DNA of 64,000 nucleotides, taken from contig NZ_LWLE01000037.1 in NCBI RefSeq assembly GCF_001905125.1, positions 310,001 through 374,000 on the forward strand, in the 5' to 3' direction. Below, piece by piece: positions 8,138 through 17,322 of the stretch. This DNA is from Streptomyces sp. TSRI0281. GTDB taxonomy: Bacteria > Actinomycetota > Actinomycetes > Streptomycetales > Streptomycetaceae. The notes under the pieces were generated by a model that was not told the origin of the DNA, made no database searches, and worked only from the letters and a program-made list of their open reading frames with translations. The translations under genes were made by a program, and so were the position numbers. Every line of letters starts with the position of its first letter. The stretch's first letter is position 1.

Positions 8138-9490
8138 TCAGCCGGCCCCCGGCGGTGCGTGTGCGCAGTACTGGACGGCCTGCTCGCGGGAGGCGTAGCG
8201 CGGCAGATCCTGGCCGGTGCGCTCCCTGACGAGGTCGGGCGGGCCGAGCCGGTCCGCCGGGTCGACGACAGCCGCGCGCCGGCCGTCGCCCGCGAGGCGG
8301 GAGAGCCCGGTGTGCAGCATCGCGAGGGCCACGGAGTCGATGGTGGTGACCTCGCGCAGGTCGAGCACGACGGAACCGGTCCGCTCCGGTCCGGACTCGT
8401 CCAGGGCGTACAGCACCCGTTCCGCGGCCGTGAAGTCGAGGGCGCCCTGCGCGGCGACCACCCCCACCCTTTCCCGCAGGGCCCGTTCGCGGTCGTCGGC
8501 GGGCGCCGACGGCAGATCGTCGGCGGTGGTGGCGAGGGTGACGGTGGATCCGGGGAGCGCCGGGTTGTTCATCAGATGGAGTCCGAGCCGCCGCGACAGT
8601 GCGCCCAGCGCGGCGTGCCCGCGCACCGACGTGCCGGACGCGTCCAGCGGCGGGCTGTAGGTGGCCAGACCGAAACGGGCCGGGCCCGCCGCGATCAGTC
8701 CGCCGGACACTCCGCTCTTGGCCGGCAGACCGACCCGCAGCAGCCAGTCGCCGGAGGCGTCGTACATGCCGCAGGTGGCCATGACGGCGAGGACCTGTGC
8801 CGCGACCTCGGCCGAGACCACGGTGTCCCCCGTGAGCGGATTGACGCCGCCGTGGGCGAGGGTCGCGGCCATCGTCGCGAGATCGACGGCGGTGGCCCGG
8901 ACGGCGCACTGCCGGAAGTACGTCTCCACCGCCGCCACCGGGTCGACGGGCAGGGTTCCGGCGCTGCGGATCAGATAGGCGAGCGCCCGGTTGCGGTCCC
9001 CGGTCGCCGCCTCGGAGGCGTACACCTCCTCGTCGACGTCGAGACGCCGTCCGGCGAAGCTGCCGAGGCAGTGCAGGATCCGGTCGAACGCGGGCTCGTC
9101 GGGGGTGTCGGGGATCAGTGCGGTGGTGACGATGGCGCCTGCGTTGACCATGGCGTTCGCCGGCCGTCCGGTGACCGGTTCCAGGCTGATGGCGTTGAAC
9201 GCCTCGCCGCTCGGTTCCGCGCTCACCCAGCGGCCTACCTCGTCGAGGCCGAGGACGGACAGGGCGAGCGCGTAGACGAACGGTTTGGAGATCGACTGAA
9301 GGGTGAAGGGGATCTCCGCCTCACCCATGCTGTAGCGATGCCCGTCCATGCTGACCAGGGCCAGCCCGAAGGCGTCCGGGTCGGCAAGGGTCAACTTCGG
9401 GATGTAGTCGGCCAGTTGTCCCTCGCGTACGCCGATGAACTCGGCGCGCAGTTCCCGCAGGGCATCGGTCACGGCATCGGCGGCGCTCAT
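8138..9490 (-). CDS. glsA: Glutaminase with C-terminal STAS domain
   Basis: A 450-aa protein. Residues about 10-305 are a serine-dependent beta-lactamase-like glutaminase (L-glutamine to L-glutamate plus ammonia). The catalytic SISK motif is at 66-69, and VNAGAIVTT and LPAKSGVSGG are also present. Residues about 340-440 form a STAS domain (VVLDLREVTTIDSVALAMLHTGLSRL), as in anti-sigma-factor antagonists. Glutaminase-STAS fusions are common in actinobacteria, where the STAS part may regulate or oligomerise the enzyme. The ATG at 9490 (MSAADAVTDALRELRAEF) is the family start; upstream codons belong to the gap. The gene follows the lipoprotein gene by 13 bp on the same strand, so they may be co-transcribed. 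Confidence 0.9.
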   Translation of the reverse strand: MSAADAVTDALRELRAEFIGVREGQLADYIPKLTLADPDAFGLALVSMDGHRYSMGEAEIPFTLQSISKPFVYALALSVLGLDEVGRWVSAEPSGEAFNAISLEPVTGRPANAMVNAGAIVTTALIPDTPDEPAFDRILHCLGSFAGRRLDVDEEVYASEAATGDRNRALAYLIRSAGTLPVDPVAAVETYFRQCAVRATAVDLATMAATLAHGGVNPLTGDTVVSAEVAAQVLAVMATCGMYDASGDWLLRVGLPAKSGVSGGLIAAGPARFGLATYSPPLDASGTSVRGHAALGALSRRLGLHLMNNPALPGSTVTLATTADDLPSAPADDRERALRERVGVVAAQGALDFTAAERVLYALDESGPERTGSVVLDLREVTTIDSVALAMLHTGLSRLAGDGRRAAVVDPADRLGPPDLVRERTGQDLPRYASREQAVQYCAHAPPGAG

Positions 9491-9503
9491 CCGGGCCCGG
9501 CCC

Positions 9504-10073
9504 TCAGCCGCGCTCGGCCTGGGCGATCCGGGGGAAGGTCTTGATCCCTGCCGCCTTGCGGCTGTGGGCGTGTTCACTGACGGTCCGGTCCGGCGGGGCG
9601 TCCTCGAAGCCGAGGACGACGGAGTCGATCACCTTTCCGCCGGCGTCGACGAACTCCACCTTCACCGCGTAGAAAGCGGCCGCGCGGGTGGGGGTGGTGA
9701 CCCGGACCAGAGCGCTGCGGAACTCCTCGGACCTCGCGACCGGCAACCCGTTCACGGACACGTCCGCGACCGCGTTGCCCCGGCCCTGGACGGCGTCCAG
9801 TTCCTCGACGGCCCGCCGCCTGACCCGTTCGGCCTCGGCGGAGACGGAAGCGGCGAAACTCTGCTGGGTGCGGGGGCTCTCCTCGGCGGACGGTGAACCC
9901 TCCGGTTCGGGAGTGAGCGTCCGTACGCTCCTGGATGTCCCCTCGCCCGAGGTGCCGGAGCCGCCGCAGGCCGCGGTCCCCGCGAGGATCACCGCGACGA
10001 GCACGGCAGGAACCAGGGCGCGGGCGCCGCGATTGCCGCACGGCAACCGCAGCGGAGGACTGTTCGGATTCAC
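9504..10073 (-). CDS. Putative lipoprotein of unknown function
   Basis: A 189-aa protein with a lipoprotein signal: basic N-terminus, hydrophobic stretch ALVPAVLVAVILAGTAAC and a lipobox Cys at about residue 36. A Ser/Glu/Pro-rich linker follows, then a soluble domain of about 110 residues (VNGLPVARSEEFRSALVRVT, YAVKVEFVDAGGKVIDSVVLGFEDAPP). That domain resembles the FxLYD-like/DUF3426-type beta domains that handle tethered or secreted substrates. It is predicted to be anchored to the outer face of the membrane. The GTG at 10073 is preferred because it puts the hydrophobic stretch in the right place. Function is not recognised. Confidence 0.7.
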   Translation of the reverse strand: MNPNSPPLRLPCGNRGARALVPAVLVAVILAGTAACGGSGTSGEGTSRSVRTLTPEPEGSPSAEESPRTQQSFAASVSAEAERVRRRAVEELDAVQGRGNAVADVSVNGLPVARSEEFRSALVRVTTPTRAAAFYAVKVEFVDAGGKVIDSVVLGFEDAPPDRTVSEHAHSRKAAGIKTFPRIAQAERG

Positions 10074-10143
10074 GGACGCTCCGTCCAATCGGGAGGATAC
10101 CCCTGACGACCAATTCGCCCATATTAGGATGAAAAGGTATGAA

Positions 10144-10172
10144 TTGACTCGTTGAATCACCTGTTCCATACG
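10144..10172 (+). promoter_or_regulatory. Putative housekeeping promoter of the baeRF3 gene
   Basis: TTGACT at 10144-10149, a 17-bp spacer and CATACG at 10167-10172. The surroundings are unusually AT-rich for this genome. Transcription would start about 22 nt before the ATG at 10202, leaving room for the GGGAGGGAAC ribosome binding site. Confidence 0.45.
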
Positions 10173-10201
10173 GGAGCGGGGACAAGCCCTGGGAGGGAAC
10201 G

Positions 10202-11317
10202 ATGGATACGGATGCCCTGACCGCCGGTCTGTTGAGGGAGCTGCGGGCGACCAGGCCCTATCCGGCCGTCTCCCTGACCATGCCGACCCACCGCCGGGCC
10301 CCGGACAACGCCCAGGACGCCGTACGGCTGCGCAACCTCGTGGCGGAGGCCGGCAACCGGCTGGAGGCCGACCCGCAGGTGACCCGCGAGGCCGGCGCCG
10401 CCGTCCGGGAACAGCTGGACCGGGCGGTCGCCGAGGTGGACCCGCGCCGGGCGCTGGACTCGCTGGTCATCCTCGCCACGGCCGAGGAGTACCAGATCTG
10501 GCAGCTGCCCCGTACCGCACCCGAACGGGTGGTCCTGAGCGACACCTTCCTCACCCGCAACCTCGTCGCCGCGAAGGCACAGGCCCGGCCGTTCTGGGTG
10601 CTCACCGTCGCCGCCGACCACGCGGCCCTGTGGAGCGGCACCGCGGACACCGTCCGCCCGGAGGAGCGGGACGGCTTCCCGCTGACGGCGCCCAAGGAGG
10701 CGCCGAACCCGCAGCGCGAGGAGCGGATCGGCGACACCCCGAGCACCTTCAGCGACGAGGAGACGCGGCAGTTCCTGCGTACGGTCGACGAGAAGCTGCG
10801 CGCGGTGCTCGCCGCCGACCCGCGCCCCCTGTACCTCGTCGGTCTGGCACCCGCGCTCGCACTGCTCGACGAGGTCGGCGAGAGCGCCGGGACGGCCATC
10901 GGCCGGGTCACCAAGGGAGCGCCGGCCGACATCTCCCCCGCCGAGCTGCTCCGGGAGCTGCGGCCCGCGCTGGAGGCGGGGTCGGGCCGGACGGCGGACG
11001 AGATCGAGACCAGGCTCGACCACGCACGCGGCAGCCACACGTTCGCCGGTGGTCTCGACGAGGTGTGGGCCGCCGTACGGGAGGGCCGCGCCGGTCTCCT
11101 CGCGGTGGAGGAACACGTCCAGCGGACCGTCAGGGTGACGGAGGAGCATCTGGAGCCGGTCGGTGTGGACACCGCGCAGACGGCGGACGGAGAGGTGCGC
11201 GAGGACATCGTGGACGAACTCGTCGAGGCGGCCCTGGACGGCGGCGCGGACGTGGTCTTCGTCGCCGATGACTCCCTCGTCGGACACGGACGGATCGCGG
11301 CGGCCCTGCGCTACTGA
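10202..11317 (+). CDS. baeRF3-domain protein (archaeo-eukaryotic release-factor-like)
   Basis: A 371-aa cytoplasmic protein that matches the bacterial archaeo-eukaryotic release factor (baeRF) family 3. These proteins combine an eRF1-domain-2-like fold with a C-terminal eL30-like segment and are proposed to act on stalled or hibernating ribosomes. Visible features are the N-terminal YPAVSLTMPTHRRAPDN, the central PFWVLTVAADHAALWSG and the C-terminal VVFVADDSLVGHGRIAAALRY, with the conserved AALRY end. The ATG has GGGAGGGAACG upstream. It is transcribed divergently from the lipoprotein and ends convergently with the 2-hydroxyacid dehydrogenase. The biochemical role of the family is still inferred from distant homology. 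Confidence 0.8.
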   Translation: MDTDALTAGLLRELRATRPYPAVSLTMPTHRRAPDNAQDAVRLRNLVAEAGNRLEADPQVTREAGAAVREQLDRAVAEVDPRRALDSLVILATAEEYQIWQLPRTAPERVVLSDTFLTRNLVAAKAQARPFWVLTVAADHAALWSGTADTVRPEERDGFPLTAPKEAPNPQREERIGDTPSTFSDEETRQFLRTVDEKLRAVLAADPRPLYLVGLAPALALLDEVGESAGTAIGRVTKGAPADISPAELLRELRPALEAGSGRTADEIETRLDHARGSHTFAGGLDEVWAAVREGRAGLLAVEEHVQRTVRVTEEHLEPVGVDTAQTADGEVREDIVDELVEAALDGGADVVFVADDSLVGHGRIAAALRY

Positions 11318-11330
11318 ACCGGGGGAAACG

Positions 11331-11357
11331 CGGGCGGCCGGAGAAGGGGGCCGCCCG
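11331..11357. terminator. Hairpin terminator between convergent genes
   Basis: CGGGCGGCC at 11331-11339 pairs perfectly with GGCCGCCCG at 11349-11357 around a 9-nt loop, 14 nt after the baeRF3 stop. Confidence 0.65.
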
Positions 11358-11404
11358 GCCGGTGGCACCGCGAGGGGTCTGCCCGGTCCGCCCGGCGCCC
11401 GCCG

Positions 11405-12364
11405 TCAGCCGAGCCGGCGGACGGGCCGGCCCGCGAGGAACGCCCGGATGTCCTCGACCGCCTGGCCGTAGTACGTCTCGTAGTTGCCGCGCGACACATA
11501 GCCGAGGTGCGGGGTGGCCAGCAGTCGCGGTGCGGTGCGCATCGGGTGTCCGGCAGGGAGGGGCTCCACGTCGAACACATCGACGCCCGCACCGGCGATC
11601 GTTCCGCCGTGCAGCGCGGCGAGCAGCGCGTCCTGGTCGACGATGGAGGCCCGGGAGGTGTTGATCAGATACGCGGTGGGGCGCATGAGGGCGAGCTCGG
11701 CCGCCCCGATCAACCCCCGCGTACGCTCGCCGAGCGCCAGATGGACGGAGACGAAGTCACTGGTCTCCAGCAGTTCTTCCCTGGAGGCGGCGCGACGGAC
11801 CCCGACCTCCTCGGCGCGCTCCGTCGTGAGGTTCTGGCTCCACGCCACCACGTCCATGCCGAAGGCCCCGCCGACCGCGGCCACCCGGCCGCCGATCCTG
11901 CCCAGACCCAGCAGACCGAGGCGCCTGCCGTGCAGGTCGGCCCCGAGGGTGGACTGCCAAGGGCCGCCGGTACGCAGGGCGGTGGCCTCGGGAACGATTC
12001 CCCGGGCCAGGCCGAGCAGCAGCGCCCAGGTCAGCTCGACGGGTGCGGTGGCGGAGCTGGCGGTGCCGCAGACGGTGACGCCGTGCTGCTCGGCGGCGGC
12101 GAAGTCGATGACGGAGTTACGCATGCCGGAGGCGACGAGCAGCCTGAGCCGGGGCAGCCGGGCGAACAGCGTCGCCGGGAAACGGACGCGTTCGCGCAGG
12201 GTGACCACGATCTCGAAGTCCGCCAGCGCGGCGGCCAGTTCGTCCTCCGTACCGAAGTGCTCGCGGAACGGGACGACCTCGACGTCCCCGGCCACCGGGG
12301 ACCAGTCGACGACGGTGGTGGCGACGGACTGGAAGTCGTCGATCACGGCACAGCGCAGCTTCAC
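11405..12364 (-). CDS. D-isomer-specific 2-hydroxyacid dehydrogenase
   Basis: A 319-aa NAD(P)-dependent oxidoreductase of the phosphoglycerate/glycerate dehydrogenase superfamily. The Rossmann fingerprint LGLLGLGRIGGRVAAV lies at about 143-158. The catalytic Arg is in LINTSRASIVDQDAL, the Glu in DVFDVEPLP and the His in LATPHLGYVSRG. The family reduces 2-keto acids such as hydroxypyruvate or glyoxylate to D-2-hydroxy acids. The GTG at 12364 follows GGGGGAGAGTGCC. The gene stands alone; the SDR relic and the convergent aldehyde dehydrogenase lie upstream. Substrate cannot be assigned. Confidence 0.85.
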   Translation of the reverse strand: MKLRCAVIDDFQSVATTVVDWSPVAGDVEVVPFREHFGTEDELAAALADFEIVVTLRERVRFPATLFARLPRLRLLVASGMRNSVIDFAAAEQHGVTVCGTASSATAPVELTWALLLGLARGIVPEATALRTGGPWQSTLGADLHGRRLGLLGLGRIGGRVAAVGGAFGMDVVAWSQNLTTERAEEVGVRRAASREELLETSDFVSVHLALGERTRGLIGAAELALMRPTAYLINTSRASIVDQDALLAALHGGTIAGAGVDVFDVEPLPAGHPMRTAPRLLATPHLGYVSRGNYETYYGQAVEDIRAFLAGRPVRRLG

Positions 12365-12505
12365 GGCACTCTCTCCCCCATGTGGCATCCAACGCCCTCA
12401 TGATCGCCCATGACGAAGAACGGCGGTCCTGCGGGTCGCGGGCGCGTCGGCCGCTCCGGGGCCGGTCGGTGAACTCTCCCTCAGGCGCGACGGGCACCGC
12501 GCGTG

Positions 12506-12757
12506 CGGGTGCCCGTCACCGGTGGTCGGCAGCGGCCCGCTCGTCGCCCACGGCACGGTGGGCGTCGAGCAGGCCACCAGGTGGTTCTCGGGGCACGGCG
12601 CACCGACCGCCTCGCCGACCTCGCCAAGTGGAACCGCATGATCGACGTGAACCTGCGCGGGGTCCTGCACGGCATCGCCGCCGTTCTGCCGATCATGCGG
12701 GCCCAGCACTCCGGGCACATCGTGAACATCTCCTCCGTCTCCGGGCCGAGGGCCGAC
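12506..12757 (+). pseudogene. Short-chain dehydrogenase relic with internal deletion
   Basis: Within the gap 12365-12797 one frame reads HQVVLGARRTDRLADLA directly followed by KWNRMIDVNLRGVLHGIAAV and HSGHIVNISSVSG. The first part is the end of an SDR cofactor-binding segment and the others are the central NAD-binding helix and the catalytic-Ser strand. About 60 residues that should lie between them are missing, as are the N-terminal TGxxxGIG motif (only VTGG remains) and everything from the YxxxK motif onward. This is a deletion-scarred remnant of a gene transcribed rightward. It cannot encode an enzyme. Confidence 0.75.
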
Positions 12758-12797
12758 CCGAGGATGAGGAGGGCGATGGACACGTCTGCCACTACGG

Positions 12798-14210
12798 CTA
12801 CGGCCGGACGGGGCCGTACCAGACCGTGGTGGCGTTGCAGAACTCGCGGATGCCGTGCCCGGCGAGCTCCCGCCCGTAGCCGGAGCGCTTGACTCCGCCG
12901 AAGGGCAGCGCGGGGTGCGAGGCCGTCATCCCGTTGAAGAAGACACCGCCCGCCTCCAGGTCGCGTACGCAGCGGTCCATCTCTGCCGGGTCCCTCGTCC
13001 ATACGTTGGAACTGAGCCCGAACGGGGTGTCGTTGGCCAGGCTCACCGCTTCGTCCAGGTCGGCGACGCGGTAGAGCGTGGCCACCGGGCCGAAGGTCTC
13101 CTCGCGGTGGACGCGCATCGACGGGGTGATCCCGTCGAGCACGGTGGGGCGGTAGAACCAGCCCCGGTCCAGACCGCCGCCCAAATTCTCCGGCCTGCCG
13201 CCGCCGCACAGCACGCTCGCGCCCCGGTCCACGGCGTCGTCGACCAGCTCCTCCAGGTCGGTGCGGCCCTGCTCGCTGGCGAGGGGGCCGATGTCGGTGG
13301 ACTCCTCCATCGGGTCCCCGACGGTCAGGGCGGCCATGCCCGCGGTGAAGCGCTCGGCGAACGCGTCGTACACATCGGTGTGGACGATGAAGCGCTTGGC
13401 GGCGATGCAGGACTGGCCGTTGTTCTGGACGCGCGCCGTCACCGCGGTCGCGGCCGCCTGCTCGATGTCCGCCGACGGGAGGACGAGGTACGGGTCGCTG
13501 CCGCCCAGTTCCAGTACGGTCTTCTTCACCTCGTCGCCCGCGATCGCCGCGACCGAGCGGCCGGCCGGTTCGCTGCCGGTGAGGGTGGCGGCGGCGACCC
13601 TGCTGTCCCGCAGGATCGCCTCGACGGCGCCGGAGCCGACCAGCAGCGTCCGGAAGCAGCCTGCGGGAAAGCCGGCCCGGTGGAACAGATCCTCCAGGTA
13701 CAGGGCGGTCCCCGGTACGTTCGAGGCGTGCTTCAGCAGTCCAACGTTGCCCGCCATCAGCGCGGGGGCGGCGAAGCGCACCACCTGCCACAGCGGGAAG
13801 TTCCACGGCATCACGGCGAGGACGACGCCGAGGGGGCGGTAGCGGACCAGGGCACGGGAGGCACCGGAGTCGTGCGCGTCGGCGTCCGTGGGGTGCTCGT
13901 CGGACAGCAGCCGTTCGGCGTTGGCCGCGTACCAGCGCATCGCCCTGGCGCACTTGGCGGCCTCCGCGCGGGCCGCTACGACGGGTTTGCCCATCTCGGT
14001 GGTCATGGTGCGGGCGATGTCGTCCCGGTCCTCGTCCAGCAGGTCGGCGGCCCGGTTCAGCCGGTCCGCCCGCTCGGCGAACGTGGTGGTCCGGTAGTGG
14101 CGGAAGGTGGTCTCGGCGGCGGCGAGCCTGCGCTCGATCTCCTCCTCGTCCAGCGCTTCGTACACCTTGAGCAGCTCGCCGTTCGCGGGGTTGACCGTCG
14201 CGATGGGCAT
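12798..14210 (-). CDS. NAD(P)-dependent aldehyde (succinate-semialdehyde type) dehydrogenase
   Basis: A 470-aa aldehyde dehydrogenase. The family features are complete: VMPWNFPLWQ in the coenzyme fold, LELGGSDP with general base Glu234, GQSCIAAKRF with nucleophile Cys268, and EETFGPV. Beginning with MPIATVNPANGELLKVYEAL and having 470 residues is typical of NADP-dependent succinate-semialdehyde dehydrogenases of actinomycetes, which oxidise succinic semialdehyde to succinate. The ATG at 14210 is preceded by GCAAGGAGGCCACTGCC, a strong ribosome binding site that rules out the longer frame. No aminotransferase neighbour supports a GABA route, so substrate remains a family-level guess. Confidence 0.85.
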   Translation of the reverse strand: MPIATVNPANGELLKVYEALDEEEIERRLAAAETTFRHYRTTTFAERADRLNRAADLLDEDRDDIARTMTTEMGKPVVAARAEAAKCARAMRWYAANAERLLSDEHPTDADAHDSGASRALVRYRPLGVVLAVMPWNFPLWQVVRFAAPALMAGNVGLLKHASNVPGTALYLEDLFHRAGFPAGCFRTLLVGSGAVEAILRDSRVAAATLTGSEPAGRSVAAIAGDEVKKTVLELGGSDPYLVLPSADIEQAAATAVTARVQNNGQSCIAAKRFIVHTDVYDAFAERFTAGMAALTVGDPMEESTDIGPLASEQGRTDLEELVDDAVDRGASVLCGGGRPENLGGGLDRGWFYRPTVLDGITPSMRVHREETFGPVATLYRVADLDEAVSLANDTPFGLSSNVWTRDPAEMDRCVRDLEAGGVFFNGMTASHPALPFGGVKRSGYGRELAGHGIREFCNATTVWYGPVRP

Positions 14211-14363
14211 GGCAGTGGCCTCCTTGCATCGGTACTCCGACCGTGCCGCGCCTCGCGCCGCCGCGCAACGCGGCCCCTCGTCCCCCACACGTACCCGGCC
14301 GGCGCGGATCATGCGCGCTCGGGGGCGCACGATCCACACCGGCCGGAGGGCCGTGCGCGACGC

Positions 14364-14822
14364 TCACACCAGAACGGCGAGCGGCTGGAGCCGGGTTTCG
14401 CGTACGCCGTGCGGCGGCGTGAGCGGCAGCAGTTCCGTGGTGCGCGGCGCCTCGGCGTAGCGGGTGAACCAGACCACTTTTCCGTAGGTGGTCCGGCAGG
14501 TTCCCCAGCTGTCGCTGAGGGCCATGACCCGGCTCAGTCCGCCGCCGGTGCCGAGCAACCGGGGCATCTCGCTCCCGTTGTCGGAGACCGACACCGTGAG
14601 GTGCCGTCCCGTCCAGCGCAGTTCGATGACGCACTCGTTGTCGTCACCGACATGTCGGCGGACGTTGGTCAGGAGCTCGTCCAGGGCCCGGCACACCGGC
14701 CGGACGTGCAGTTCGAGGCTCCAGTGACGCAGGTGCGCGGCGACGATCCGCCGCAGCTGGGGAACCCGCTCTGCGGACACCTGCAGTTCGACCAGGTAGT
14801 GCCGGTCGAGTGGAACGGTCAT
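14364..14822 (-). CDS. ATP-binding protein, anti-sigma (HATPase_c) type
   Basis: A 152-aa single-domain GHKL ATPase of the RsbW/SpoIIAB-like group abundant in Streptomyces. The N-box is ALDELLTNVRRH, the G1 box VSDNGSEMPRL and the G2 box GTGGGLSRVMALSDSWG, followed by KVVWF on the last strand. Such proteins bind sigma factors or their antagonists and act as anti-sigma kinases. No partner gene (STAS antagonist or sigma factor) is adjacent. The ATG at 14822 has GAGGAG a few bases upstream. The 236-bp upstream gap holds a perfect inverted repeat. Confidence 0.8.
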   Translation of the reverse strand: MTVPLDRHYLVELQVSAERVPQLRRIVAAHLRHWSLELHVRPVCRALDELLTNVRRHVGDDNECVIELRWTGRHLTVSVSDNGSEMPRLLGTGGGLSRVMALSDSWGTCRTTYGKVVWFTRYAEAPRTTELLPLTPPHGVRETRLQPLAVLV

Positions 14823-14910
14823 CGTCGAGGCTCCTCACCGCGAGGCCCACGTGCTTCACCCGGATGAACCACCGACCCCCGAATACGAAGCGTGAGCACT
14901 TATCACTTAT

Positions 14911-14932
14911 GGGTCACTCATTAGGGTGACCC
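14911..14932. promoter_or_regulatory. Perfect 7-bp inverted repeat, candidate operator
   Basis: GGGTCAC at 14911-14917 and GTGACCC at 14926-14932 are separated by 8 bp (TCATTAGG). The site lies in an AT-richer stretch 89 bp upstream of the ATP-binding protein start and 130 bp downstream of the oxidoreductase operon end. The size and spacing fit a dimeric helix-turn-helix regulator. No regulator is identified. Confidence 0.4.
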
Positions 14933-15058
14933 GGGAGTGCCGAATGCGCAACAGATAGGCCATTTGCCCTGATAGCGCGGTTTTCGGAGGCGGGAATCTC
15001 CCTGTCAAGCCCGCACCCCCCGGCCGGGAGCCGGCCCCTGCCCCGCACCTTCGACGGG

Positions 15059-17155
15059 TCAGGGCAGATAGGGCAAGAGCCGGTCCGGGGTGAGCGGCAG
15101 TTCACGCAGCCTCGCCCCGGTGGCGTGGCGCACGGCGTTCCCGATGGCGGCGGCGGTGCCGACGATGCCGATCTCCCCGATGCCCTTGCTGCCCACGGGG
15201 TTGAGGTGGGGGTCCTCCTCGTCGATCCAGTGGGCCTGGATGTCGGGCACGTCCGCGTGGACCGGCACATGGTAGGAGGCGAGATCGCTCTGGGTGAAGT
15301 CGCCGAAGACGGGGTCCATGCTGCTTCCCTCGGTCAGTGCCATGCCCAGACCCATGACCATGCCACCGATGAACTGGGAGCGTGCGGTACGGGAGTTGAG
15401 GATGCGCCCGGCCGCGTACACGCCGAGCAGTCGGCGCACCCGGACCTCTCCCGTGACGGTGTCGACGGCCGCCTCGGCGAAGTGGGCGCCGAAGGCATGA
15501 CGCGCGTACGGGGATTCCGCGGCGGTCTCCTCTTCGGTGTCGGCGGTGACGGTGAGCCCGTCGGCCGGGAGCGGACCGGTGTGCTCGCCCAGCCGTGCGG
15601 CGAGGGCGGTGGCGGCCTTGTGTACCGCCCACCCCCAGGAGGCCGTACCGGAGGAACCGCCGGCCAGCGGGGCGGTGGGCAGGTCGCTGTCGCCGATGGC
15701 GATCCGGATGTTCTCCACGGGTGTACCGAGGACCGAGGCGGCGATCTGTGCGAGGACCGTACGCGCACCGGTGCCGATGTCCGTGGCGTTGACGGCGATG
15801 CGGTAGCCGCCGTCCGGGGCCGCGTGCGCCGACGCGGTGGAGCGGGAGACGAGTACGGGGTACGTCGCCGAGGCCACCCCGGTGCCGAGCAGCCACGGCC
15901 CGTCCCGGCGGATGGCGGGCGCGGGGTCCCGGTCGTACCAGCCGAAGCGTTCGGCGCCCTCGCGCAGGCAGGCGGACAGACCCCGGCTGCTGAACGGGCG
16001 ACCGCTGTCCGGTTCACTCGCCGGTTCGTTGCGCACGCGCAGTTCGACCGGGTCGACACCGAGCGCGCAGGCCAGTTCGTCCATCGCCGACTCCAGCGCG
16101 TACATCCCGGACGCCTCCCCCGGTGCGCGCATCCAGGACGGGCTGGGGACGTCCAGTACGGCCACCCGATGGGTGGTGCGGCTGTGCGGGGAGATGTACA
16201 TGATGCGGGCGGGCACGGCGGCCTGCTCGACGAACTCCTTGACCGTCGAGGTATGGGTGACCGCCTCATGGGCGAGCGCGGTGAGGATTCCGTCGAGGTC
16301 GGCGCCGAGCCGCACCCGCTGCAGTGTGGGGGCGCGGTGCCCGACGACCCCGGCCAACTGGCCGCGGGGCAGGGACAGTTTGACCGGACGTCCGGTGTGC
16401 CGGGCCGCCATGGCGGCGAGCACCACCTGCGGGCGCGCGGTGCCCTTGGAGCCGAAGCCGCCGCCGACATGCTCGGAGACGACGGTGATCTGCGAGGGTT
16501 CGAGGCCGAAGGCGGAGGCGAGGCTGTCGCGGACCGAGGTGGAGCCCTGGCTGGAGTCATGGACGGTCAGATGCCCGTCGGCCCACACCGCGGTGGAGGC
16601 GTGCGGCTCCATGGGGTGGTTGTGCAGGGCGCCGAGGCGGTAGGTCGCGTCGATCTGTACGGGGGCCGCCGTGAAGGCTCCGTCGAAGTCGCCGCGTTCC
16701 CGGACGGCCGGGTGGCCGCCGTTGGCCTGCTCCGGGGTGTAGAGGCCCGGGTGGTCCTCGGTGAGCGTGACGTCGTGCGGGGCGCTCGCGTACTCGATGA
16801 GGAGGGCCTCGGCGCCCTCCCTGGCGGATTCGAGGCTGTCCGCCACCACGAGGGCGATGTACCAGCCGCGATGCGGGACCCGGTCGTCCTGGAGGAGGGC
16901 GAGGATCGGATCGTCGGGCTCCTTGAGCCGCGGGGCGTTCTCATGGGTGAGGACGGCGTGGACGCCGGGGACGGCGAGGGCGTCGGCGGTGCGCACGGCG
17001 GTGACGCTCCCGGCGGCGATGGCGGCGGGGACGGGCCAGGCGTACAGACAGCCGGGCGGGGTGTGCTCCGACGCGTAGCGCGCGCTGCCCGTGACCTTGT
17101 CCAGGGCCTCGCGGCGGACGACGGGAGCGCCCAGCGGGTGGGGGGCGTGGCTCAT
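15059..17155 (-). CDS. Molybdopterin-binding subunit of a PaoC/YagR-like aldehyde oxidoreductase
   Basis: A 698-aa catalytic large subunit of the xanthine-oxidase family, close in length to E. coli PaoC (about 732). It begins with the aldehyde oxidase a/b hammerhead domain (residues about 15-125) and continues with the molybdopterin-cytosine-dinucleotide binding domains. Diagnostic segments are HVGGGFGSKGTARPQVVLAA, RAPGEASGMYALESAMDELA and, at the C-terminus, GSKGIGEIG, which holds the active-site Glu. Together with the FAD and [2Fe-2S] subunits encoded just upstream it would oxidise aldehydes, or possibly purines, by hydroxylation. It is cytoplasmic here, as no Tat signal is present. It lies 167 bp after the FAD subunit. 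Confidence 0.9.
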   Translation of the reverse strand: MSHAPHPLGAPVVRREALDKVTGSARYASEHTPPGCLYAWPVPAAIAAGSVTAVRTADALAVPGVHAVLTHENAPRLKEPDDPILALLQDDRVPHRGWYIALVVADSLESAREGAEALLIEYASAPHDVTLTEDHPGLYTPEQANGGHPAVRERGDFDGAFTAAPVQIDATYRLGALHNHPMEPHASTAVWADGHLTVHDSSQGSTSVRDSLASAFGLEPSQITVVSEHVGGGFGSKGTARPQVVLAAMAARHTGRPVKLSLPRGQLAGVVGHRAPTLQRVRLGADLDGILTALAHEAVTHTSTVKEFVEQAAVPARIMYISPHSRTTHRVAVLDVPSPSWMRAPGEASGMYALESAMDELACALGVDPVELRVRNEPASEPDSGRPFSSRGLSACLREGAERFGWYDRDPAPAIRRDGPWLLGTGVASATYPVLVSRSTASAHAAPDGGYRIAVNATDIGTGARTVLAQIAASVLGTPVENIRIAIGDSDLPTAPLAGGSSGTASWGWAVHKAATALAARLGEHTGPLPADGLTVTADTEEETAAESPYARHAFGAHFAEAAVDTVTGEVRVRRLLGVYAAGRILNSRTARSQFIGGMVMGLGMALTEGSSMDPVFGDFTQSDLASYHVPVHADVPDIQAHWIDEEDPHLNPVGSKGIGEIGIVGTAAAIGNAVRHATGARLRELPLTPDRLLPYLP

Positions 17156-17322
17156 GGCGGGGGTCCTTGATCCGGTGTCGGGTCGTTGGGGGGATGCGGG
17201 CGACCGGGAACGGGGCGATGGCGGGTACGGCGTACGAGCGCGGTGGCGGCGGTCCCGGCCGGCAGGGGGCGAGTTGCCCGGCCGATTTCAGGTCGTCGGG
17301 GCGGGTGAGGTGGTCGGGGGTT